A stretch of DNA of 64,000 bases, taken from NCBI GenBank assembly GCA_000751555.1, contig CCEZ01000018.1, positions 1-64,000 on the forward strand. The letters are read 5' to 3'. The translations under genes were made by a program, and so were the position numbers. Each line of letters begins with the position of its first letter. The first letter of the stretch is position 1. Under the pieces are notes generated by a model that was not told where the DNA came from, searched no databases, and worked only from the letters and a program-made list of their open reading frames with translations. This document shows positions 54,446 through 64,000 of the stretch, piece after piece. Source of the stretch: Anaerosalibacter massiliensis. Lineage in GTDB: Bacteria; Bacillota; Clostridia; Tissierellales; Sporanaerobacteraceae.

Positions 54446-56446
54446 TTATTTAAATAGTACTCCACCATAATTTACAAATAGTTGTGCAAAGACTAATGAT
54501 ACTATAGTCATAAGTTTGATTAATATATTTATTGATGGACCGGAAGTGTCTTTAAATGGATCTCCTACTGTGTCACCAACTACAGCTGCCTTGTGTGCTT
54601 CACTTCCCTTTCCACCATTGTTTCCATCTTCTATATGCTTTTTAGCATTATCCCATGCTCCTCCAGCATTGGCCATAAATATAGCCATTAAAACACCAGT
54701 GACTAAAGCCCCAGCAAGTAATCCTCCTAAAGCTTCTGTTCCTAAAATAATCCCTACAACTACTGGTACTACTACTGCAAGCAACCCTGGAATAATCATT
54801 TCTTTTAATGCTGCTTGAGTACTTATATCTACGCAAGTACTATATTCTGGTGTTGCTGTTCCTTCCATAATTCCTGGAATTTCTTTAAATTGTCTTCTAA
54901 CTTCTTCTATCATACTAAATGCAGCTTTTCCAACAGCTTCCATAGTTATAGCTGAGAACAAAAATGGAAGCATTCCACCGATGAAAAGTCCTGCTATAAC
55001 TGTTGGACTTGTTAGATCTATTCCTTCTAAGTTAACTGCTTGAGTATAAGAAGCAAATAGTGCTAGTGCTGTAAGTGCAGCTGAACCTATTGCAAATCCC
55101 TTTCCTACTGCTGCAGTAGTATTTCCTACTGAATCTAATGTATCTGTGATCTCACGTACTTCTTCTGGCAATTCACACATTTCTGCTATACCACCAGCAT
55201 TATCTGCTATAGGTCCATAAGCATCAACTGCTATTGTCATTCCTGCTGTTGAAAGCATTCCTACTGCTGCTAATGCAATTCCATATAGTCCCTCTGCTAT
55301 GTCGTTTGCTCCATTTGAAGCATAGAAAGCTACTAGTATACCTATAGCTATAATTATTATAGGTCCTGCTGTAGATGCCATACCTACTGAAAGTCCACCT
55401 ATAATATTTGTTGAAGAACCAGTTTCTGATTCATTTGCAATTCTTTTTACTGGGCTATAATCAGCAGATGTATAGTATTCAGTGATTTTTGCAATTATAA
55501 GTCCTACCAAAAGACCTGCAACTATTGATATGAAAGGTCTGTTAGAACCTAATATTGGTTTACTTAATACAAATGCTAATATTATAGTTATAACTGAACT
55601 TACTAATGTTCCTGTATTTAATGCTTTTTGTGGATCCTTATCTCCTCTTACAAAAAATACTCCTATAATTGAAGCAATTACCCCAACAGATGCAAGGGCT
55701 AGTGCGTATTCAACTCCAGAATCTCCATAGGATGCCAATCCAAGAGTTATTGCTGATATTATAGCTCCTACATAGGATTCAAATAAATCAGCACCCATAC
55801 CAGCAACATCTCCAACATTATCTCCAACATTGTCTGCTATTGTAGCTGGGTTTCTTGGATCATCTTCAGGAATTCCTGCTTCTACCTTTCCAACTAAATC
55901 TGCTCCAACATCAGCTGCCTTTGTATATATTCCTCCACCAACACGAGCAAATAATGCTATTGATGAAGCTCCTAGAGCAAAACCTGTTATTATATCTGGA
56001 TCGCCAAATAATATGTATAATAGTCCTACACCAAATATCCCAAGTCCTACTACACACATTCCCATAACTGCTCCACCAGAGAATGCAACTTCTAATGCCT
56101 TATTCATGCCACCTTCTTTAGCAGAATTTGCAGTTCTAACATTGGCTTTTGTAGCTACTCTCATACCAAAATAACCTGCAAGTATTGAAAATAGTGATCC
56201 TAATAGAAAAGATACTGCTGTTTTAATATTTATTATTGCTAAAATAACAAATAGTACAATTACGAATATTGTTAGAGAACGATATTCTCTCTTTAAAAAT
56301 GCCATTGCACCTTCTTGAATATGGGATGCAATTTCCTTCATCCTATCGCTGCCAGGATTTACTTTATTAACTGTATTTGCTTTATATATAGCAAATAAAA
56401 GAGCTAATATACCTACAACGGGTGCCATTATAATAGCTTTATCCAT
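54446..56446 (-). CDS. hppA: Membrane-bound ion-pumping pyrophosphatase
   Basis: 666 residues with about 16 membrane helices. It splits pyrophosphate to pump ions outward. Motifs: [42 protein letters not shown] and the C-terminal [17 protein letters not shown]. The sequence [10 protein letters not shown] (Ala rather than Lys at the key site) marks the potassium-dependent group. The glutamate in DLFESYV sits where sodium-pumping members have it, so Na+ is possible; see findings. Start ATG at 56446 follows AAGGAGG at a longish 11 bases; upstream frame has no better site. Downstream of secG by 19 bp. Confidence 0.95.
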   Translation of the reverse strand: MDKAIIMAPVVGILALLFAIYKANTVNKVNPGSDRMKEIASHIQEGAMAFLKREYRSLTIFVIVLFVILAIINIKTAVSFLLGSLFSILAGYFGMRVATKANVRTANSAKEGGMNKALEVAFSGGAVMGMCVVGLGIFGVGLLYILFGDPDIITGFALGASSIALFARVGGGIYTKAADVGADLVGKVEAGIPEDDPRNPATIADNVGDNVGDVAGMGADLFESYVGAIISAITLGLASYGDSGVEYALALASVGVIASIIGVFFVRGDKDPQKALNTGTLVSSVITIILAFVLSKPILGSNRPFISIVAGLLVGLIIAKITEYYTSADYSPVKRIANESETGSSTNIIGGLSVGMASTAGPIIIIAIGILVAFYASNGANDIAEGLYGIALAAVGMLSTAGMTIAVDAYGPIADNAGGIAEMCELPEEVREITDTLDSVGNTTAAVGKGFAIGSAALTALALFASYTQAVNLEGIDLTSPTVIAGLFIGGMLPFLFSAITMEAVGKAAFSMIEEVRRQFKEIPGIMEGTATPEYSTCVDISTQAALKEMIIPGLLAVVVPVVVGIILGTEALGGLLAGALVTGVLMAIFMANAGGAWDNAKKHIEDGNNGGKGSEAHKAAVVGDTVGDPFKDTSGPSINILIKLMTIVSLVFAQLFVNYGGVLFK

Positions 56447-56465
56447 ATTTAATTTTACCTCCTTC

Positions 56466-56693
56466 TTATTGTATAGATGCAAGTACTAATGCAGATATTA
56501 TAAATAAAATGGCTGATATAGTAGTCAGCTTACTTAATGTATCTTCAAAGCTTTGTCCTTTATTCTTTCCCCAGATACTTTCTGCACCGCCACTTATTGT
56601 TCCAAGACCTTGAGATTTCCCAGGCTGCAACAAAATAGTAGCTATTAAAAATAAACTAGAAGCAATAATAGTAATGGAAAACAAAATCTTCAC
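56466..56693 (-). CDS. secG: Preprotein translocase subunit SecG
   Basis: 75 residues with two membrane helices (about 3-22 and 55-73) joined by the conserved loop [18 protein letters not shown]. Part of the SecYEG channel. Start GTG at 56693 is chosen because AGGAGG lies upstream at the right distance and this gives the normal SecG length; the longer frame adds 23 residues before it. It has its own promoter (56753-56781) after the eno terminator and precedes hppA. Confidence 0.94.
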   Translation of the reverse strand: MKILFSITIIASSLFLIATILLQPGKSQGLGTISGGAESIWGKNKGQSFEDTLSKLTTISAILFIISALVLASIQ

Positions 56694-56752
56694 ACTTCCA
56701 CCTCCTGTTTCCTCTGTTGAAAGCATAGCCTTCACACTTGGTAAACAACAAT

Positions 56753-56781
56753 ATTTTACCATAGGGATTGTATAAAATCAA
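56753..56781 (-). promoter_or_regulatory. Promoter of secG-hppA
   Basis: Minus-strand TTGATT, exactly 17 bases, then TAAAAT, placed about 60 bases before the secG GTG start and just after the eno terminator. Confidence 0.75.
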
Positions 56782-56806
56782 TAGTAAAAGATACTGAGTT
56801 AGCACT

Positions 56807-56846
56807 CATAAATAAATAGTAAGGCTGGCCTTACTATTTATTTATG
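56807..56846 (-). terminator. Terminator-like hairpin after eno
   Basis: 18-bp perfect stem (56807-56824 with 56829-56846) and loop CTGG. The T-richness on the minus strand lies within the lower stem rather than after it, so it may be leaky or act as an mRNA 3' stabiliser. Confidence 0.75.
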
Positions 56847-56866
56847 AATTATTCTATTATTGTTTC

Positions 56867-58159
<1,293 letters not shown>

Positions 58160-58163
58160 TTAT

Positions 58164-59705
58164 TTACTCCTCCTTTAAAATAAGTGATTTTCCTGTCATT
58201 TCTTTTGGAACTTCAATATCAAGCATATGAAGTAATGTAGGAGAAATATCTGCAAGTATTCCTTCTCTTAATTTTATATTTCTATCTCCTACTATTATAC
58301 AAGGTACTTCATTAGTTGTATGAGATGTTATCACACTATTGTCCTTTTCATCTATCATTTTTTCTGCATTACCATGATCTGCAGTAATCAATAGCCTTCC
58401 ATCTCTTTTCTCTATTTCTTCAACTATTTCTCCTAAGCATCTATCTATAGTTTCTATAGCTTTAATAGTAGCTTGCAAATCACCTGTATGCCCTACCATA
58501 TCTGGGTTTGCAAAATTTAAAATAATCAGATCATATTTATCCATTTTAATTCTTTCTATTACTTCATCTTTTACTTTTTCTGCACTCATCTCAGGTTGCA
58601 TATCATAGGTAGCTACTTTAGGAGAAGGAATTAACGCTCTATCTTCTCCATCATTTGGTTCTTCTACTCCCCCATTAAAGAAGAAGGTTACATGAGCATA
58701 TTTTTCTGTTTCTGCTATTCTAAGTTGTTTAAGTCCTAAACTACTTATATACTCACCTAAGGTGTTTTTATATTTTTCAGGTTTATAGGCTATATGAACA
58801 TTTTCAATAGTTTTATCATATTGAGTCATTGTTACAAAAAAAGTACTTACTTTTTTTGCTCTCTCAAAACCATCAAAATCCTTATCAACTATAGCCCTAG
58901 TTATTTGTCTAGCCCTATCCGGTCTAAAATTGAAGAATATAATAGAATCTCCATCATTTATTGTAGCCACTGGCTCATTATTTTCTTTTACAACTGTAGG
59001 TACAACAAACTCATCCCACACTTTTTCGTTATAAGAATTTTCAATAGCGTCTACAGCTGATTTTGATTCTTTTCCTTCTCCTATAACCATAGCATCGTAG
59101 GCTAATTTAGTCCTCTCCCATCTCTTATCTCTGTCCATAGCATAATATCTTCCTGAAACTGTAGATATTTTACCTATACCAATTTCTTTTATCTTTTTTT
59201 CCAGCTCCTCTATATAGCCTTTCCCACTGCTAGGTGGTACATCCCTTCCATCTAAAAAAGCATGAATATATACATCATCTATACTATGCTTTTTAAATAG
59301 TTCTAAAAGAGCATATAGATGAGTATTATGGCTATGAACTCCTCCATCAGATACTAAACCCATTATATGAATACTGCTTTTATTTTTCTTTGCATTATCT
59401 ATTGCCTCTAAAAATTCTTCTTTTTCAAAGAAATCTCCATCTTCAATAGACTTTGTGATTCTAGTTAATTCTTGATATATAATTCTTCCAGCTCCTATAT
59501 TTAAATGGCCAACTTCAGAATTTCCCATCTGACCTTCTGGAAGACCTACTGACAATCCACTGGCACCTAGTTTAGTGCTAGGCCACTCTTTTAAAAGTTT
59601 ATCAAAATTAGGCTTGTTGGCAAGTTCTATTGCGTTTCCCTCATATTTTTTGCCTAATCCCCAACCATCTAATATTGTAAGCATTACTGGTTTCTTTTTA
59701 TACAT
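58164..59705 (-). CDS. gpmI: 2,3-bisphosphoglycerate-independent phosphoglycerate mutase
   Basis: 513 residues, manganese-dependent enzyme that interconverts 3- and 2-phosphoglycerate. Alkaline-phosphatase-fold motifs: MLTILDGWG, GNSEVGHLNIGAG (catalytic serine), HAFLDGRDVPP, NFANPDMVGHTG and LLITADHGNAEKM. Start ATG at 59705 lies 8 bases after GGAGG; the longer frame overlaps that site and the tpiA stop. Confidence 0.98.
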   Translation of the reverse strand: MYKKKPVMLTILDGWGLGKKYEGNAIELANKPNFDKLLKEWPSTKLGASGLSVGLPEGQMGNSEVGHLNIGAGRIIYQELTRITKSIEDGDFFEKEEFLEAIDNAKKNKSSIHIMGLVSDGGVHSHNTHLYALLELFKKHSIDDVYIHAFLDGRDVPPSSGKGYIEELEKKIKEIGIGKISTVSGRYYAMDRDKRWERTKLAYDAMVIGEGKESKSAVDAIENSYNEKVWDEFVVPTVVKENNEPVATINDGDSIIFFNFRPDRARQITRAIVDKDFDGFERAKKVSTFFVTMTQYDKTIENVHIAYKPEKYKNTLGEYISSLGLKQLRIAETEKYAHVTFFFNGGVEEPNDGEDRALIPSPKVATYDMQPEMSAEKVKDEVIERIKMDKYDLIILNFANPDMVGHTGDLQATIKAIETIDRCLGEIVEEIEKRDGRLLITADHGNAEKMIDEKDNSVITSHTTNEVPCIIVGDRNIKLREGILADISPTLLHMLDIEVPKEMTGKSLILKEE

Positions 59706-59719
59706 ATTTAAAGCCTCCA

Positions 59720-60466
59720 TTAAAAATTTATAAGTTTTAAGAAATCTTCAGATTTTAAACTAGCTCCGCCAACTAACGCTCCATCTATATCAGATTCATC
59801 CATCAATTCACTTATATTAGCCGGCTTAACACTTCCGCCGTATTGTATTCTTATTTTTTCGGAAATGTCCTTACTATATTTATTCCCAATAGTTTCTCTA
59901 ATAAAACTTATTATATCATTTGCATCTTTATTTGAGGCTGTCTTTCCAGTTCCTATAGCCCATATTGGCTCATAGGCAATTACAATACTCTCTATGTCTT
60001 TTTCTTCTATGTCTTCCAATGCTTTTAAAACTTGTGCCTTAACTACTTCTTTTTCTTTTCCACTTTCTCTCTCTTCTAAAGTTTCTCCTACACATACAAT
60101 TGGATTTATATCATATTTCAATGCAGTTTTCACCTTTTTATTTACAGTCTCATCAGTTTCATTGAAATATTGTCTTCTTTCAGAATGGCCTATTATTACA
60201 TAGTCAATACCTATTTCTTTAAGCATCAATGGTGATATTTCACCTGTAAAAGCTCCACTATCTTCCCAATGCATATTTTGTGCTCCAAGCTTTATATTTG
60301 TTCCTTCAATTTCTCTCTTTACTTCCATTAAGTTTGTAAATGGAACACAAAGAACCGCTTCTACATTATCATCTCTATCTCCACTTTTTATATCTTTAAC
60401 CAATTCTACTGCTTCTTTAATAGTTTTATTCATCTTCCAATTTCCTGCAATAATTGGTTTACGCAT
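59720..60466 (-). CDS. tpiA: Triose-phosphate isomerase
   Basis: 248 residues, TIM barrel. GNWKMN (catalytic lysine), IIGHSERRQYF (catalytic histidine), VIAYEPIWAIGTGKTAS (catalytic glutamate and loop 6) and YGGSVKP. Interconverts dihydroxyacetone phosphate and glyceraldehyde 3-phosphate. 14 bp after pgk. Confidence 0.98.
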   Translation of the reverse strand: MRKPIIAGNWKMNKTIKEAVELVKDIKSGDRDDNVEAVLCVPFTNLMEVKREIEGTNIKLGAQNMHWEDSGAFTGEISPLMLKEIGIDYVIIGHSERRQYFNETDETVNKKVKTALKYDINPIVCVGETLEERESGKEKEVVKAQVLKALEDIEEKDIESIVIAYEPIWAIGTGKTASNKDANDIISFIRETIGNKYSKDISEKIRIQYGGSVKPANISELMDESDIDGALVGGASLKSEDFLKLINF

Positions 60467-60480
60467 TAAAATACCTCCTC

Positions 60481-61674
60481 TTATTTTTCGCTTATAGCAG
60501 CAATACCTGGCAATTCTTTTCCCTCTAAGAATTCTAAAGAAGCTCCTCCACCTGTAGATATATGAGTCATTTCTTCTTTGAAGCCAGCTTTTTCAACTGC
60601 TGAAGCACTATCTCCTCCTCCAACTATAGTTGTACCATTAGTTTCTGCCATAGCCTTTGCAATTGATTCTGTTCCATTTTTAAAGTTCTCCATTTCAAAT
60701 ACACCCATTGGTCCATTCCATACAACTGTCTTAGCATTTTTTATTTCTTCGCTAAACAATTTAATTGTTTCCGATCCTATATCTAATCCCATCATATCTT
60801 CTGGAATACTATCTATTTTTACAGTCTTATATTCAGTATCATTTTTAAATTCTTTAGCTACTACTATATCTACTGGAAGTAGGATTTTTACATTTTTTTC
60901 GTCTGCTTTTTTAAGTAGTTCATTAGCTAAATCTATTTTGTCTTCTTCTAATAGTGAAGTACCTATACTATATCCCTTTGCCTTTAAAAATGTATAAGCC
61001 ATTCCTCCACCTATAAGTATAGTATCAACTTTTTCAAGTAGATTTTCAATAACTCCTATTTTATCTGAAACTTTTGCTCCACCAAGAATAGCAACAAAAG
61101 GTCTTTCAGGATTTTCTAATGCTTTACCCATTACTTCAATTTCTTTTTTTACTAAAAATCCTACTGCTGAAGGCAAAAATTTTGAAGCCCCAACATTTGA
61201 AGCATGAGCTCTATGAGATGTTCCAAAAGCATCATTTACAAATACATCTCCAAGAGATGCTAGGTCTTTAGCAAAGTTTTCATCATTTTTCTTTTCTTCA
61301 CTTCTAAATCTAGTATTTTCTAATAAAACTACATCTCCATTGTTCATATTATCTACTATATTTTTTACATCTTCACTAATAACATTATCATCTTTAGCAA
61401 ATTTTACTTCCTTATTTAGAAGCTCTGATAATCTCTTTGATACTGGCTCTAAGCTAAATTTAGAATCTGCTTTTCCCTTTGGTCTTCCTAAATGAGACAT
61501 AAGAACTACTTTTCCACCATTTTCTATTAAGTACTTTATAGTAGGAAGAGCACTCACAATTCTTGTATCATCAGTTATATTTCTATTATCATCCATAGGA
61601 ACATTAAAATCACATCTAACTAATACTCTCTTTCCTTCCACTTGTAAATCTTCTACAGTTTTCTTATTTAACAT
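60481..61674 (-). CDS. pgk: Phosphoglycerate kinase
   Basis: 397 residues. Substrate-binding [26 protein letters not shown] and nucleotide-binding [26 protein letters not shown]-like [10 protein letters not shown] and [15 protein letters not shown]. Makes ATP in glycolysis. Start ATG at 61674 follows AGAGGTGAT; a GTG three codons upstream overlaps it. Follows gap by 67 bases that contain a strong hairpin. Confidence 0.98.
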   Translation of the reverse strand: MLNKKTVEDLQVEGKRVLVRCDFNVPMDDNRNITDDTRIVSALPTIKYLIENGGKVVLMSHLGRPKGKADSKFSLEPVSKRLSELLNKEVKFAKDDNVISEDVKNIVDNMNNGDVVLLENTRFRSEEKKNDENFAKDLASLGDVFVNDAFGTSHRAHASNVGASKFLPSAVGFLVKKEIEVMGKALENPERPFVAILGGAKVSDKIGVIENLLEKVDTILIGGGMAYTFLKAKGYSIGTSLLEEDKIDLANELLKKADEKNVKILLPVDIVVAKEFKNDTEYKTVKIDSIPEDMMGLDIGSETIKLFSEEIKNAKTVVWNGPMGVFEMENFKNGTESIAKAMAETNGTTIVGGGDSASAVEKAGFKEEMTHISTGGGASLEFLEGKELPGIAAISEK

Positions 61675-61708
61675 ATTTATCACCTCTTATTAATATAGTT
61701 GGTAAAAG

Positions 61709-61731
61709 CCGGTCTTGAAATTCAAGACCGG
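61709..61731 (-). terminator. Hairpin between gap and pgk, partial terminator
   Basis: 11-bp perfect stem CCGGTCTTGAA with its complement and a one-base centre on the plus strand; on the minus strand the 3' arm continues CTTTTACC, a short T-run. It is G+C-rich compared with its surroundings. Likely an attenuating terminator or a 3' stabiliser that raises gap mRNA over the distal genes. Confidence 0.7.
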
Positions 61732-61741
61732 TCTAATATGT

Positions 61742-62752
61742 TTACTTATTTGCGTTTGCAACGTAGCTTGCTAAGTCAACTACTCTATAGGAATATCCCC
61801 ATTCATTATCATACCAGGAAACTACTTTTACCATATTGTCAATAACCATTGTAGATAATCCATCAACTATTGAAGAATGTGGATCTCCCTTATAGTCTAC
61901 TGAAACTAATGGCTCTTCTGAGAATCCAAGAACTCCCTTCATTTCTCCTTCACTAGCTTCTTTTAATGCCTTATTTACTTCTTCTGCTGTTGTTGGATTT
62001 TCAACTTCAAACACAACATCTACAACAGATACTGTTGGAGTAGGAACTCTCATTGCAAATCCATTTAATTTTCCTTTAAGTTCTGGTATTACTAATGCAA
62101 CAGCTTTAGCTGCTCCTGTTGTTGTAGGAATAATTGATTCTGCTGCAGCTCTTGCTCTTCTTAAATCTTTGTGTCTCTTATCTAATATTTGTTGGTCATT
62201 TGTATAGGAGTGAACTGTAGTCATAAGACCTTTCTTAACTCCAAACTTATCTAATATTACTTTTGCAACTGGCGCTAGACAATTTGTTGTACAAGAAGCA
62301 TTTGATATTATATTATGTTTTTCTGGATCGTAGTCATTCTCATTAACTCCCATAACTATAGTTGTATCTTCATTTTTACCTGGTGCTGTAAGAATTACTT
62401 TCTTAGCTCCTGCCTTAATATGTTTTGAAAGTCCTTCTCTATCTCTAAAAGCTCCTGTTGAATCAATTACTAATTCTACTCCTAGTTCTTTCCAAGGTAT
62501 TTCTTCTGGATTTCTGTGATCAGTTCTTTTGATTTCTTTACCGTTTATAATGAATGAATCTTCTGTTGTTTCAATAGTTCCATCAAATTTTCCATATAAT
62601 GAATCATATTTGAATAAATGTGCTAGAGTATCAATATCACCTGATGCATTTACAGCTACTACATCAAAATCTTTTATTTCATCCTCCATATAAATTCTTA
62701 AAACATCTCTTCCTATTCTACCAAATCCATTTATACCTACCTTTAAAGTCAT
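61742..62752 (-). CDS. gap: Glyceraldehyde-3-phosphate dehydrogenase
   Basis: 336 residues, NAD-dependent. NAD site [15 protein letters not shown], catalytic cysteine in [12 protein letters not shown], phosphate site [11 protein letters not shown] and late [16 protein letters not shown]. Start ATG follows AAGGAGG by 7 bases. Second gene of the cggR operon. Confidence 0.98.
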   Translation of the reverse strand: MTLKVGINGFGRIGRDVLRIYMEDEIKDFDVVAVNASGDIDTLAHLFKYDSLYGKFDGTIETTEDSFIINGKEIKRTDHRNPEEIPWKELGVELVIDSTGAFRDREGLSKHIKAGAKKVILTAPGKNEDTTIVMGVNENDYDPEKHNIISNASCTTNCLAPVAKVILDKFGVKKGLMTTVHSYTNDQQILDKRHKDLRRARAAAESIIPTTTGAAKAVALVIPELKGKLNGFAMRVPTPTVSVVDVVFEVENPTTAEEVNKALKEASEGEMKGVLGFSEEPLVSVDYKGDPHSSIVDGLSTMVIDNMVKVVSWYDNEWGYSYRVVDLASYVANANK

Positions 62753-62785
62753 ATATATTCCTCCTTAATACTATTATTTATTTTT

Positions 62786-62801
62786 AGCTACATATGTAGC
62801 T
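62786..62801 (-). other. Hairpin at the cggR/gap junction, possible mRNA processing site
   Basis: 16-base perfect palindrome AGCTACATATGTAGCT immediately after the cggR stop and about 30 bases before the gap start. In Bacillus the cggR-gapA mRNA is cut near this junction and a 5' hairpin protects the gap part; the same arrangement is seen here. Function is inferred from position. Confidence 0.5.
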
Positions 62802-63826
62802 TAATTAACTAATTTTAAAATCTTTCTAGCTGCACCTTCATCTGTTACTAAAGCCATATCTTCTCTAATACTGGAAATAGAAATAATTGCTTCTGCTTTT
62901 TTAGTACCACCTGCTACTCCAATAACATTCTTAACTTGCTTAAAATCTACAAGGGATAATCCTACAGTCATAGATTCCCAAACTCTATTTCCGCTTGTAT
63001 CAAAATAATGACCAAAAGCCTCTGAAACTGCACCTTTTTCTATTAGCTTTTTAATAGTTTCATTAGATAACTCTCGTCTTTCTGCCATTACATCTGCTCT
63101 ACCTATACCATAAACAAGTATGTCTATTTTTTTGATTATATCTACAAATTCCTTAACTTCTGAAACTTTTAAAAGTGCATCTATAGCTTCTTGTTCAATA
63201 TTATCTGGAACATGCAAAAGTCTATAGTTACCACCTAATCTCTTAGCTAAATTGGCAGCTATACTATTAGCTTGAGTTTCTACATCTTTTCCCAATCCAC
63301 CTCTAGCTGGAAGGACTAAAATTTCATTATCTGCTTTTCCTTTTGGCATTTCTTCAGCTACTTCAGCCATTGTAGTACCGCCAGTTATGCCTATTATATT
63401 ATTTGCTTTTATAAGTTTCTTCAAGTATTTAGCTGCAGTTCTTCCCATATCTTTTAGAACTAGTTCACTTTCATCAGAATTTCCTGGAACAACTAAAACT
63501 TTTTTAAGATTTAATTTACTTTCTAATGCATTTTCCAATTCTGTTAATCCCTTTATTCCATGAATTACATCTTTCATATCTTCTAGAAGCTCTTTACCTT
63601 CTATAGTTACATACATACCCATTGATTCAATATTTAATAAACCTTGATTTTTTAAAATGTTGACCTCTGTTCTAACAGCTCTTTCTCCCATTCCTAGCTG
63701 ATTAGCTAAGGATCTTCTTCCAATAGGCTCATTGTAATATATATTTCTTAAAATATCATATCTATTTTCTAAAGTATCTATTATTTCTGGTACTATCTTT
63801 TTTTCTAATTTAATTAAATCTTCCAA
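62801..63826 (-). CDS. cggR: Central glycolytic genes repressor CggR (SorC/DeoR-type)
   Basis: 341 residues. N-terminal winged helix (EPIGRRSLANQLGMGERAVRTEVNILKNQG) and a SorC-type sugar-phosphate-binding domain (GITGGTTMAEVAEEMP, ARGGLGKDVETQANSIA, VIGVAGGTKKAEAI). CggR of Bacillus represses the gapA operon and is released by fructose 1,6-bisphosphate. Start TTG at 63826 lies 8 bases after AGAGG; the GTG at 63835 overlaps that site. Promoter and candidate operator are at 63919-63954. It leads cggR-gap-pgk-tpiA-gpmI-eno. Confidence 0.95.
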   Translation of the reverse strand: MEDLIKLEKKIVPEIIDTLENRYDILRNIYYNEPIGRRSLANQLGMGERAVRTEVNILKNQGLLNIESMGMYVTIEGKELLEDMKDVIHGIKGLTELENALESKLNLKKVLVVPGNSDESELVLKDMGRTAAKYLKKLIKANNIIGITGGTTMAEVAEEMPKGKADNEILVLPARGGLGKDVETQANSIAANLAKRLGGNYRLLHVPDNIEQEAIDALLKVSEVKEFVDIIKKIDILVYGIGRADVMAERRELSNETIKKLIEKGAVSEAFGHYFDTSGNRVWESMTVGLSLVDFKQVKNVIGVAGGTKKAEAIISISSIREDMALVTDEGAARKILKLVN

Positions 63827-63918
63827 TAAAAACACCTCTTAACATTAGAAAGCCAAGTATTGTTATGATAAATATTATGTACATAATTGGTTAATATAAT
63901 TCTATATGGTCATAAGAA

Positions 63919-63954
63919 GTCCCTCTGTATTATTTTTGTCCCACTATATTCAAA
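63919..63954 (-). promoter_or_regulatory. Promoter and candidate CggR operator of the glycolytic operon
   Basis: Two direct GGGAC half-sites on the minus strand (63942-63938 and 63923-63919), repeat distance 19 bases, close to the roughly 20-base spacing of GGGAC repeats in the Bacillus CggR operator. They overlap a TTTGAA/TTGAAT -35 box (63948-63954) and a TAATAC -10 box (63932-63927). Binding here would block polymerase. The remaining bases to 64000 show no gene. Confidence 0.65.
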
Positions 63955-64000
63955 AAAAATTTCTAAATTTAATACTCTTTCTTTTTACAATACCATTATA

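Noticed and set aside
56796-56809. CIRCE (HrcA) operator, half-site TTAGCACTC
   Set aside because: Only one half is present; the required GAGTGCTAA nine bases away is missing.

Overview
The window is chromosomal DNA from a low-GC Gram-positive anaerobe of the Clostridia/Tissierellia type. Supporting signs are the A+T-rich base composition, strong AGGAGG-type ribosome sites, many TTG starts, a DegS/DegU pair, NfnAB, iron-sulfur serine dehydratase, a histidine-degradation operon ending in glutamate, a membrane pyrophosphatase of the potassium-dependent type, and a glycolytic operon led by CggR. I see no insertion sequence, prophage, CRISPR array or rRNA. It reads as a stable core-chromosome segment, coded mostly on the minus strand. 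The genus is inference.

Layout: 0.3-5 kb holds a LysR regulator (+), then on the minus strand cheW-degS-degU-M18 aminopeptidase. 5.2-11 kb is a complete hut operon read hutH-hutU-ftcD-hutI. 11-17 kb has small housekeeping and regulatory genes: thpR, a membrane protein, LacI and MarR regulators, a lipid kinase, a glycerophosphodiesterase, a PHP phosphatase and a zinc-ribbon protein. At 17.1-17.3 kb lies an unannotated 6S RNA gene. 17.3-29 kb carries an FtsH paralogue, two unknown genes, nadK, pepF, an FHA-RodA/FtsW-PBP cell-wall module, a PspC protein, a cis-prenyltransferase homologue and serine dehydratase. 29-32 kb has nfnBA and xpt. 32-46 kb is a glycan module: M20 amidohydrolase, PgcA phosphoglucomutase, a nucleotidyltransferase fused to a degenerate phosphohexomutase domain, and a 2813-residue cyclic beta-1,2-glucan synthase.

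46-64 kb contains a polysaccharide deacetylase (+) and then, read on the minus strand from the right end, cggR-gap-pgk-tpi-gpmI-eno, secG-hppA, an alpha/beta hydrolase, a membrane-anchored murF, ddl, rnr, smpB and ssrA. The tmRNA gene (47246-47869) is interrupted in its T-loop by a 275-nt group I intron without an encoded endonuclease. I derived both splice sites, a P1 helix with the expected U-G pair, and the conserved core from the sequence. This is the most striking item in the window.

How the genes fit together: histidine and serine are broken down to glutamate and pyruvate, and Nfn balances NADH, NADPH and ferredoxin. Glycolysis is under CggR control, with a candidate operator at 63919-63942. 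Glucose 6-phosphate can leave through PgcA toward a nucleotide sugar and the glucan synthase. Trans-translation genes (rnr, smpB, ssrA) sit as one contiguous block. Many starts were moved to the codon that lies 5-9 bases after a good ribosome site; ten of these are TTG and one appears to be ATT.
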